Source of the DNA: Acidobacteriota bacterium
GTDB lineage: Bacteria > Acidobacteriota > Blastocatellia > Pyrinomonadales > Pyrinomonadaceae
Length of the DNA stretch: 64,000 nt
Assembly: GCA_003385635.1 (NCBI GenBank)
Contig: QQUY01000002.1
Span: 372,001-436,000 of the forward strand
Direction: 5' to 3'
Position 1 is the first letter of the stretch. Each line of letters opens with the position of its first letter. Positions 32,140 through 39,691 of the stretch are shown here, one piece after another. The translations under genes and the position numbers were made by a program. The notes under the pieces were generated by a model. It did not search any database. It was not told where the DNA came from and saw only the letters and a program-made list of their open reading frames with translations.

Positions 32140-33024
32140 ATGACGAAGATTTTACTTTCGTTATTCCTTGCGTCAATCACCTTCGCCGCGTCACCGAAGC
32201 TCCACACGATACAGGCCGACGGACATCCGATCGCCGTCTGGGAGAAATCCGTTAAGGATCCGAAGGGCCACATCCTTCTCCATCACGGCAGGACCTGGAG
32301 CTCGCTTCCCGATTTCGACCTCCAGGTCAAAGGCGAGGACCTTTCGCTGATGGACGGATTCAACGCGGAAGGCTACAGCGTGTGGGCGATGGACGCTCGC
32401 GGATACGGAAAGACGCCGCGGGATGAGACAGGCTGGAACACCCCCGAAAGATCGGCGAAAGACATCGCGATCGTTCTGGAATGGCTGCACAAAAAGAACG
32501 GTGAGAAGACGCACCTGTGGGGATGGTCGATGGGCTCGATGCTCGGCCAGCTCGCCGCGCAGAAGTATCCCGAACATTTGGCGAGCGTGACCTTGTTCGG
32601 TTATCCCTGGACACCCGGAACGGTGGTCCCGGAAGACAACAACGAGGGCGATCCGCCAAAGAATCCTACGACGGCAAAGGCCGCCGCGGAAGATTTCATC
32701 ACGCCCGGCTCGATCAGCCAGAAAGCGATCGACGAATACGTGCGCCACGCACTTGAGGCCGATCCCGTCCGTATGGACTGGCGAAGACAGCACGAATACA
32801 ACCAGCTGGACGCGAAGAAAGTTTCGGTCCCCGTGCTTTTGCTTCAGGCCGAATTCGATCCGCTTGCAAAGACTGAAGCCCATGCAAAGCTTTTCTCGGA
32901 CCTCCCGAACGCACACAAACAATGGGTGGTGCTAAAAGGAGGCGACCACGCAGCACTGCTCGAAACTCCCCGCCTCCGCCTGATCGCCGCCACGGTCAAT
33001 TTCATCGAGTGGCTAAACAGGTGA
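32140..33024 (+). CDS. Secreted alpha/beta hydrolase
   Basis: The 294-residue product has a signal peptide (residues 1-17, ILLSLFLASITFAAS) and an alpha/beta hydrolase fold: ILLHHGRTWSSLPDFDLQ (oxyanion region), the nucleophile elbow LWGWSMGSMLG (Ser of G-W-S-M-G), the acid in LLLQAEFDPLAK, and the His in LKGGDHAALLE. The complete Ser-Asp-His triad suggests an active esterase or lipase-like enzyme, probably periplasmic, with unknown substrate. The start is the ATG at 32140. It is the last gene before the AT-richer island. Confidence 0.92.
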   Translation: MTKILLSLFLASITFAASPKLHTIQADGHPIAVWEKSVKDPKGHILLHHGRTWSSLPDFDLQVKGEDLSLMDGFNAEGYSVWAMDARGYGKTPRDETGWNTPERSAKDIAIVLEWLHKKNGEKTHLWGWSMGSMLGQLAAQKYPEHLASVTLFGYPWTPGTVVPEDNNEGDPPKNPTTAKAAAEDFITPGSISQKAIDEYVRHALEADPVRMDWRRQHEYNQLDAKKVSVPVLLLQAEFDPLAKTEAHAKLFSDLPNAHKQWVVLKGGDHAALLETPRLRLIAATVNFIEWLNR

Positions 33025-33166
33025 AAACTATTTAAAGCTATGAACTTATTTGACGAAGTGAATGGCCGTTATCAGGTGCCTATCCTCAAAATGGATGTAC
33101 TAGATCAACTTGAAAGGGTTTTCATTTGAGTCGACCACACACGAGAAATAGTGGTAACAAAAGCCT

Positions 33167-34786
33167 ATGGGAAAAACTTTACCAGTAGTTGACATATTTG
33201 CCGGTCCGGGTGGACTTGGTGAAGGCTTTGCACAGTGCACCAATTCCGATGGATCACATCCATTCGAAATTGTCCTGTCAATTGAAAAGGACCTAGTGGC
33301 CCATCGCACTCTTCAACTGCGAAGTTTTCTTCACTCATTCGGAAAGGATGGCTTTCCGCCTGAGTACTACAGTTTTTTGAGAGGCGACAGGCTCTCCTTG
33401 AATGAATTGTTTGCGCTGTATCCCCAGAATCACGAACTTGCTTTAGATGTGACCCAGAGACCCATCGAATTGGGAAAAGAGGACCCATCGTTCATCGATG
33501 CCTTAATCGTAAAAGCATTGCGAAGAGCGAATTCTAAACACTGGATTCTAATTGGCGGTCCGCCGTGCCAAGCATACTCGGTAATAGGGAGATCAAGAAT
33601 GACTGGCGTCGGGTACTTGGAGATGAAAAACGAGAAACACCGAAGAAGACTCCGAAGGGACAACGCTAAGAAATTCTCAATGGACCTCAGACATAAACTT
33701 TACAAAGAGTACTTGAGAATCGTTGCGATCCACAAACCCTCCGTCTTCGTGATGGAAAATGTTAAGGGAATCTTGTCATCAAGACTAGATAACGACTACG
33801 CAATAGAGAGGATCCTTTGCGATCTGGTCGCTCCATACGAAGCTTTGGCAGCAGAGCTGTCGAGCGGGTACACATCTCTGTTGGACAAGAACTTGAAGTA
33901 TAAGATCTACTCATTTACATCACCGGATTTTTCGCTCGAAAGGCCGAAAGACTTGCTAATTCGATGCGAGGATTACGGTATTCCGCAAAAACGCCATAGA
34001 GTTCTGATCTTGGGCATACGAGAGGATTTGGAAATGTTCCCGCGACTTCTGGAACCATCACCGACTAGAAGCATTGGCGACGCCATCGGAAACCTTCCTC
34101 AACTTCGAAGTCGAATCTCTCGAGGAAACGACAACTTCGAGCGTTGGACACGAACAATTAGAGAAACCAGAACGGAATTGCGGGAACTTGGGCCTGAATT
34201 AAGGAACGCGTTAGAAACTTACGAAAAAGAGATTATAAAGAAAGACTACTGGGGTGGGAGTTTTGTGGAGACTGAAGAGTTACGAAAGATTGAGGGGACT
34301 CTTGGAAAATTCTTGTATGATTCAAAGATTGGCGGAGTCGTGCAGCATGAAGCAAGATCTCATATGGCTTCCGATTTGAAGAGATACTTCTACCTTGCAG
34401 TCTTCGCTAAGTTAAAGGGTCGAACTCAATCTCTCGGCGCTGACTTTCCAAAGGTCTTGCTTCCTCATCATTCAAATCTCGAACACCTTCAGAACGGTAA
34501 ACCAAATAGGCCCACAACGTTCGCAGACCGATTTCGCGTTCAGGTTGCTGACGAGCCGGCATCTACGATCACATCACACATATCTAAAGACGGGCACTAT
34601 TACATTCATTTCGATCCTACTCAATGCAGAAGCTTAACGGTTCGAGAAGCAGCGAGAATTCAGACGTTTCCTGACAATTATTATTTCGAGGGAAGCAGAA
34701 CCCAACAATACCATCAGATCGGAAATGCTGTACCTCCATTCTTGTCTAAGCAGATATCGGAAGTAGTTGGCGAGCTGTTTCATTAG
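33167..34786 (+). CDS. DNA (cytosine-5)-methyltransferase
   Basis: The 539-residue product has the C5-methyltransferase motifs in order: I (VDIFAGPGGLGEGF, residues 8-21, SAM binding), IV with catalytic Cys134 (GGPPCQAYS), VI (MENVKG, about 196-201), VIII (QKRHRVLILGIRED, about 280), then a long variable region (about 300-460) as target-recognition domain, and IX/X (RSLTVREAARIQTFPDNYYF, YHQIGNAVPP). All key residues are intact. It opens an AT-rich island also holding a two-module ATPase/histidine kinase, a receiver protein and a Vsr homologue. The recognition sequence is unknown. No strong ribosome site is seen. Confidence 0.95.
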   Translation: MGKTLPVVDIFAGPGGLGEGFAQCTNSDGSHPFEIVLSIEKDLVAHRTLQLRSFLHSFGKDGFPPEYYSFLRGDRLSLNELFALYPQNHELALDVTQRPIELGKEDPSFIDALIVKALRRANSKHWILIGGPPCQAYSVIGRSRMTGVGYLEMKNEKHRRRLRRDNAKKFSMDLRHKLYKEYLRIVAIHKPSVFVMENVKGILSSRLDNDYAIERILCDLVAPYEALAAELSSGYTSLLDKNLKYKIYSFTSPDFSLERPKDLLIRCEDYGIPQKRHRVLILGIREDLEMFPRLLEPSPTRSIGDAIGNLPQLRSRISRGNDNFERWTRTIRETRTELRELGPELRNALETYEKEIIKKDYWGGSFVETEELRKIEGTLGKFLYDSKIGGVVQHEARSHMASDLKRYFYLAVFAKLKGRTQSLGADFPKVLLPHHSNLEHLQNGKPNRPTTFADRFRVQVADEPASTITSHISKDGHYYIHFDPTQCRSLTVREAARIQTFPDNYYFEGSRTQQYHQIGNAVPPFLSKQISEVVGELFH

Positions 34787-35156
34787 AAGGCTAAATTCTC
34801 AGGTTATTCGATTGACTCAATAGAAAGTCTCTATGTTAGTCGATAGTGACGGTACTTAGCGCATCCGGCGAACGTAGATTCTTCTAAGCGTTTGAATTTT
34901 CTAAACAGGTATACTCTTGAAATTGATTTTGAAGGAAGATTGTTTGGAATCGGAGTTTCGCCTTGGCTTAAATCCTAAGGACGTTGAACCAACGCTTCGT
35001 AAATACTGGAAACGAAGTAACTTTGCAGGAACATGTTTAGATCCGTCCTAAAATGTGTCCGAGGTCTTCTTGGTTGGTTCGGAATTTGAATTTCGTTTGA
35101 ATGGTGCGCGGTTGACGAATGACAACTGAGATAAGAAGGGATTTGCAATAGAACAA
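34787..35156. other. AT-rich spacer inside the island
   Basis: This 370-base interval between the methyltransferase and kinase genes holds no repeat from the families seen elsewhere in the window and no open frame with an ATG start. A 40-codon stretch without ATG (about 34929-35051, ending CLDPS) has no recognisable motif. It probably contains the promoter of the kinase-receiver pair. The only ribosome-like word before the kinase ATG is AAGGG. Confidence 0.5.
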
Positions 35157-37271
35157 ATGAAAAAAAAGGCAATAGAGTCTGGGGAATCACTTCTTCGTCC
35201 TCGCGCTAGAATTATCAAGACCATTGGGGAGGAACTAATAAGTAGTGACAAGGTGGCTATTCTCGAATTGGTCAAGAATAGTTATGACGCGGATGCTGAA
35301 ATTATTGTAATTACTTTTACTGGCGAAGTAAGAGAAGCAGTCGATGGTCGAAAGAAATCCCATAGTCTTGATAGGGAGGGCTCTCGCATTGTCGTATTTG
35401 ATGATGGTGAAGGGATGGATCTTGAGACCATAAGGACGGCTTGGATGGAACCTGCAACGGTCGCAAAGAAGTCGATAGTGGAAAGCAGAGCTAAGGGTCG
35501 GAGGCTGACAGGTGAGAAAGGAATTGGTCGGTTCTCATCAGCTAGATTGGGATCAGTGTTGAAGATTACAACTAGGAAGAAAGGAGAAAATGAAATATTT
35601 GCAAGGTTTGATTGGGAAGATTTTGACGATCCGAATTTGTTTTTGGACGAAGTCAAATGTTCATGGGTGGTTAGAGAACCAGAGGTCTTTATTGACGATA
35701 CCTATGGCACACAATTGGAAATTCTTGAGTTAAACTCGACTTGGAGTGAAAGTAAGTTTCGCGATCTTCGTATTACGCTCCAAAGGCTTGTAAACCCGGT
35801 AAAGCCAGTTGAAGATTTTCTTATTGAGCTTCAATTACCCAAGGAGTTCAAGAGATATTCCGGAACAATTGAACCTCCAGAATCTCTCAGATTCCCGATG
35901 TACTCTGTGTCCGGCAAAGTCAACGCTGATGGATTTGTTGATGCAAACTACTCCGGCCGAGGGGCAGGCACAGCAGACTCTGTGACCTTTAGTTTACTTG
36001 ATAGGGACCAAACTTATATAACCGGTCCATTCAGTTTTAAGTTCGACGTTTGGGATCGCGATCTTTTATCCGAACTGGCTGAAAACATGGGCGTGAGGAT
36101 CAAAGATATTCGTCAGGCACTCAATGCACTGGCCGGAGTCAGCATTTACCGGGATGGCTTTCGCGTACTTCCTTACGGAGAACCAAAAGTTGATTGGTTG
36201 GGACTGGATTTGAGAAGAGTAAACAACCCAACTCTTCGACTTAGTAATAATCAGATTATTGGATTCGTGGAACTAAGTTTGGAGTCCAACCCAAGTTTCA
36301 CTGATCAAAGCAACCGTGAGGGTATTGTTGCTAGTGATGCATTTGACCAACTCAGGCAAAGCATTATCTCGATTCTGGCAAAACTTGAAGAGAGAAGATA
36401 CGCAGAGAGACCGCGACGCGGTGATGATGATCCCGAAAATAAAGGGTTGTTTAGTAGTATTGACATCTCGCGTCTCGTGGAACTAATTAGGGAGAAGCTG
36501 GCGCATGATAAAGACGCTTTATCAAACCTGTCGGCATTTGAGAGGTCTTATAAGTCCGGAACTCAGCGGATCCGTGATGTATTAGCACGATATCGTCGCC
36601 TTTCTACCTTAGGTGTGCTTTTAGATGTAGTCCTTCACGACGGAAACAACTTTCTCGCTCATCTTGACAGTGAATTGCTATTGGTAAGGAGAGAGATAAA
36701 CAGTAGTAAAAGGGATATCAACAAGGTAAATTCGAGAATAGACACTGTATTGTCGCAACGTAAAGTGCTTTCTCAGTTGTTCAAGAGGCTGGAGCCTTTC
36801 GGTGGAAGAAAGAAGGGTAAGCCGAAGGAAATTGTATTCGAAGAGGCCCTTGAAAGTGTGTTCCAACTTTTTGATAAGGAAATAGACGAACTCGATGTCC
36901 AAGTCACATTACCGACATCCCGAACGCTTGTAAGAATTGATGAAAGTGAATTGCAAATCATCTTCGTTAATTTATTGCAGAACTCCTTGTACTGGATGAG
37001 AAACCACGATGACAGCCGCCGAATCATCGTGGAAGTAACGAATCTGATCGGGGAACTAGAAGTGATCTTCAGCGACAGTGGCCCCGGAATTCCCGAAAAC
37101 CTTCACCACCTAATTTTTGATCCCTACTTTTCAACCAAACCTGACGGAATTGGATTGGGACTGACGATAGTAGGTGAAATATTGAGCGAGTATGGGGGGG
37201 AACTGAATCTGATTGACGGCGGCCCATTGCCCGGGGCGACTTTAGAGCTAGTGTTTAGAAAGAGAGTGTGA
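35157..37271 (+). CDS. Two-module GHKL protein: Hsp90/MORC-like ATPase fused to a histidine kinase
   Basis: The 704-residue product carries two Bergerat-fold ATPase modules. Module 1 (about 15-230) has the N box ELVKNSYDAD (E37, N41, D44), G1 DDGEGM (82-87) and a lid GEKGIGRFSSARLG (from 119), as in Hsp90/MutL/MORC proteins. A beta-rich middle follows. Module 2 is a histidine kinase: phospho-acceptor region VVLHDGNNFLAHL with His494, N box NLLQNS (605-610), G1 DSGPGIP (640-646) and G2 GIGLGLT (664-670). No membrane segment is present, so it is cytoplasmic. A receiver-domain gene follows after one base, its obvious phosphotransfer partner. Codon use is AT-rich relative to flanking genes. Confidence 0.9.
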   Translation: MKKKAIESGESLLRPRARIIKTIGEELISSDKVAILELVKNSYDADAEIIVITFTGEVREAVDGRKKSHSLDREGSRIVVFDDGEGMDLETIRTAWMEPATVAKKSIVESRAKGRRLTGEKGIGRFSSARLGSVLKITTRKKGENEIFARFDWEDFDDPNLFLDEVKCSWVVREPEVFIDDTYGTQLEILELNSTWSESKFRDLRITLQRLVNPVKPVEDFLIELQLPKEFKRYSGTIEPPESLRFPMYSVSGKVNADGFVDANYSGRGAGTADSVTFSLLDRDQTYITGPFSFKFDVWDRDLLSELAENMGVRIKDIRQALNALAGVSIYRDGFRVLPYGEPKVDWLGLDLRRVNNPTLRLSNNQIIGFVELSLESNPSFTDQSNREGIVASDAFDQLRQSIISILAKLEERRYAERPRRGDDDPENKGLFSSIDISRLVELIREKLAHDKDALSNLSAFERSYKSGTQRIRDVLARYRRLSTLGVLLDVVLHDGNNFLAHLDSELLLVRREINSSKRDINKVNSRIDTVLSQRKVLSQLFKRLEPFGGRKKGKPKEIVFEEALESVFQLFDKEIDELDVQVTLPTSRTLVRIDESELQIIFVNLLQNSLYWMRNHDDSRRIIVEVTNLIGELEVIFSDSGPGIPENLHHLIFDPYFSTKPDGIGLGLTIVGEILSEYGGELNLIDGGPLPGATLELVFRKRV

Positions 37272-37272
37272 G

Positions 37273-38424
37273 ATGCAAATAGATATATTGATTGTTGAAG
37301 ACGACGAACGCCTCAGACAAAACATGATTGAATTGATCAACGATTGGGCAATTGGTGATTACGTAATTCGGGTGAATGGCCTTTCCGACTTTACTGAAGC
37401 TGAGAAATGGCTGAGTAACAATTCATGTGATCTTGTCGTTCTCGACTTATTTAAAAATACCGAACCAGTCGACGAACAAGCAGGGCTTGGAGTTTTGCAA
37501 AAGATTAAAACGATTGGATTCGTTCCCGTTGTATTCTTTACTGGCTATGCTTACAAAATACAAGATCTAAAGTCGCAAGTGGTCTCTGTCGTCAGTAAGA
37601 ACGATGGAATAGAATCTCTCAAGGATGAGATTGAGCGCGTTGTAAATTCCCGGCTAGCCTTGCTAGTAAAACTGCTGGTGAATCACGTTAGGACACAAAT
37701 GAGAGCATATTTTTGGGACATAGTGAATGAGCGCAAAGCTGATTGGCCAGACTCCGATAAGGGACTCTCGCTTTCGTATTTGGCAACTCGTCGCTTAGCC
37801 TCGTCACTTTCAAAGACGGACATCAAAGCTATTCTTGATGATGATCAAATTGACCCGACAAAGGTCCATCCTATGGAGTTCTACATATACCCTCCAGAGG
37901 AGTCAGATCATGTCCAAGGTGAGATCATTAAACGCAAAGCTGATGGCGCTTTGTTTGCGATATTAACCCCAACTTGCGATATGGTGCGTAGGGGAGACTC
38001 GGATCCCAAGACAGACTTTGTAGTGTTGTTGCGAGTGGTCCCATTTGAAAGCCACCCTACTTTTGTCAAGAAAATTGAAGACTTGAAAGTCCTCCTTGCT
38101 AAAGAAGAAAAATCGAACACGGAACTAAGTACTCAGCGAAACATAGTTGATTATCTTGAAAGGGTGATTGCGAATAGGCAAAATGCAAGATTCTTCTTCT
38201 TGCCAGGCACACAATTCCTCGAGAATTCCGTTGTCGATCTAGAGGACAAACTTGCGATCGGCTTCGATGAGTTGGACACAGATTTTGACCGAATTGCACA
38301 GCTTGACGACCCCTTTGCACAATCATTGACAACTCAAACTGCGAATTACTTCTTGCGAATCGGCTTCCCAGATCTTGATGCTAGCTTCGTACTAGCGAAT
38401 ATGGGATTGTCCTCCGCAGCTTAA
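37273..38424 (+). CDS. Response-regulator receiver protein with unassigned C-terminal domain
   Basis: The 383-residue product starts with an intact receiver domain (residues 1-125): acidic pair D10/D11, phospho-acceptor D58 in VVLDLF, T90 in VVFFTG and K109 in VVSKND. Residues 126-383 contain a helical segment (LLVKLLVNHVRTQMRAYFWDI), then YIYPPEESDHVQGEIIKRK, the motif ILTPTCDMVRRGD (230-242) and a DFVVLLRVVPF strand. I know no DNA-binding or catalytic family with this pattern; TPTCD may be a Cys-based site. It starts one base after the kinase stop, so the two are translationally coupled. Confidence 0.88.
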   Translation: MQIDILIVEDDERLRQNMIELINDWAIGDYVIRVNGLSDFTEAEKWLSNNSCDLVVLDLFKNTEPVDEQAGLGVLQKIKTIGFVPVVFFTGYAYKIQDLKSQVVSVVSKNDGIESLKDEIERVVNSRLALLVKLLVNHVRTQMRAYFWDIVNERKADWPDSDKGLSLSYLATRRLASSLSKTDIKAILDDDQIDPTKVHPMEFYIYPPEESDHVQGEIIKRKADGALFAILTPTCDMVRRGDSDPKTDFVVLLRVVPFESHPTFVKKIEDLKVLLAKEEKSNTELSTQRNIVDYLERVIANRQNARFFFLPGTQFLENSVVDLEDKLAIGFDELDTDFDRIAQLDDPFAQSLTTQTANYFLRIGFPDLDASFVLANMGLSSAA

Positions 38425-38435
38425 AACGGGACCAT

Positions 38436-38461
38436 TGCACAAAATCAGCTGTTCTTGTGCA
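38436..38461. promoter_or_regulatory. TGCACAA/TTGTGCA inverted repeat upstream of vsr
   Basis: Seven-base arms TGCACAA (38436-38442) and TTGTGCA (38455-38461) flank a 12-base centre in the 85-base gap between the receiver gene and the Vsr homologue. Another GTGCAC word lies at 38495-38500. It may be a weak terminator stem or an operator; there is no T-run. Confidence 0.35.
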
Positions 38462-38509
38462 CTCGCGTGAAGAGTGTTGATTCGTAGTGTAAAGTGCACT
38501 TTCTTTCCA

Positions 38510-38911
38510 ATGACAGATGTTCATGAAAAAGCGATTAGAAGCTTTAACATGTCTAGAATTCGTAGTAAAAACACTAGGCCCGAACTCCTGCTTCGAAAAC
38601 GCCTATGGGCGGAAGGACTACGATATCGGATTGAACCCGACTTGCCCGGAAAACCCGACATTTATATTTCTCGGCAAGAAATCGCCGTTTTCGTTGATGG
38701 CTGCTTCTGGCATATGTGTCCGGCTCACTTTCAGTTTCCTAAGACGAGACCAGATTTCTGGAGAAACAAATTGAAAAGAAATGTGGCGAGAGATGCGGTT
38801 GTCAACCTTGCTTTGAAAAATATGGGAGTTCGAGTTTTTCGGTTTTGGGAGCATCAAGTCAAGGATGAACTTGAAGACGTCGTTGGGGAGATTCGCGGAG
38901 CGATACACTAA
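38510..38911 (+). CDS. vsr: Vsr-type DNA mismatch endonuclease
   Basis: The 133-residue product matches the very-short-patch repair endonuclease family: MSRIRSKNTRPELLLRKRLWAEGLRYR (14-40), the catalytic Asp50 in LPGKPDIYI, FVDGCFWHMCPAHFQFPKTRPDFW with His68 and zinc-binding Cys, and the C-terminal VRVFRFWEHQVKD. In E. coli Vsr nicks T:G mismatches produced by deamination of 5-methylcytosine, which fits a nearby C5-methyltransferase. Here it is the only recognisable nuclease of the island. ATG at 38510 was preferred over the open frame from 38474. Confidence 0.93.
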   Translation: MTDVHEKAIRSFNMSRIRSKNTRPELLLRKRLWAEGLRYRIEPDLPGKPDIYISRQEIAVFVDGCFWHMCPAHFQFPKTRPDFWRNKLKRNVARDAVVNLALKNMGVRVFRFWEHQVKDELEDVVGEIRGAIH

Positions 38912-39153
38912 TTCGTTCTAACTGAAAATGTCTCAATTGAATCCATCCAGAGTTTTCGAGAAAACTGATTGAGAATACTCTATGACAGACCAAATCGTTG
39001 ATGTAGTAAATCATGTGTGTCGAATTCCACACCTCTGATCATCCATTCCTTTTTGAACCTCCCGCTACACGCCCCTTACGTTTGCTTCCTTGGCAACTCA
39101 TCGGGCCGAGCTGTCAATTTGAATAACTTCCTTGCAGCAAAATACTCAATAAA

Positions 39154-39333
39154 TTAATCATCTACCGCCAAAGCAAAATTGACATTTGAGATAGGGTCGG
39201 ACCGGTACGCGAGGAACTGTTCTTCGTTGTCGTTGAAGATGAACAGCGCGTCGGCATATTCGGGCTGTTCGATCATCCAGGCGAAGTCGCCGTATTCACC
39301 GGAGTGTTTGAAGACTCTTCCGGTTATCTCCAT
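39154..39333 (-). pseudogene. 5' fragment of a conserved hypothetical gene, truncated at the island edge
   Basis: The 59-residue frame (MEITGRVFKHSGEYGDFAWMIEQPEYADALFIFNDNEEQFLAYRSDPISNVNF, then ALAVDD and stop) resembles the first part of a longer conserved hypothetical protein that I remember continuing with a Gly-rich segment. Here it ends abruptly at 39154, where AT-rich island-like DNA begins. Its base composition matches the chromosome, not the island. The simplest reading is that insertion of the methyltransferase island removed its 3' part. The truncation call rests on memory of homologues. Confidence 0.5.
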
Positions 39334-39357
39334 CGCGGCGAGTATAGCAAACAGAAG

Positions 39358-39650
39358 AGGGAACAGGATGGACAGGATGAATAGGATTGCTGCGTTTGAT
39401 AAGCGAGAACAATTCCGGCTGCGATGATCAGGCGCCATTTCGGAAGTGTGGAAGAATGGGACACAGATTAACACGGATGAATTTGGGATCGGTCTGCCGG
39501 AAGCGTAGATTGCTTTGGCCGTAGCTGGCATACGGCTGGTTCAACATAGCTATCTCAATCAATCCGTGTTCATCTGTGTACAGTTCTTGTTATGCCCGTC
39601 GCTAGTGCTCCGGGTTCAGATCGGGCCGGTCGCTACCGCTCCCGGTACTG
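39358..39650. repeat. Composite repeat spacer upstream of rmuC
   Basis: Holds one arm of the AACAGGATGGACAGGAT repeat (39361-39387), an inverted repeat with arms GACACAGATTAACACGGATG (39460-39479) and CAATCCGTGTTCATCTGTGT (39559-39578), the complement of the GAACCCGGAGCGC-AGCGAC unit (39589-39618), and a CGGTCGCTACCGCTCCCGG unit (39629-39647). No gene was seen here. Confidence 0.85.
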
Positions 39651-39691
39651 TTCTAGATGCTGTTAGAATCTCGGGCGGAGGTTGGTAACAG

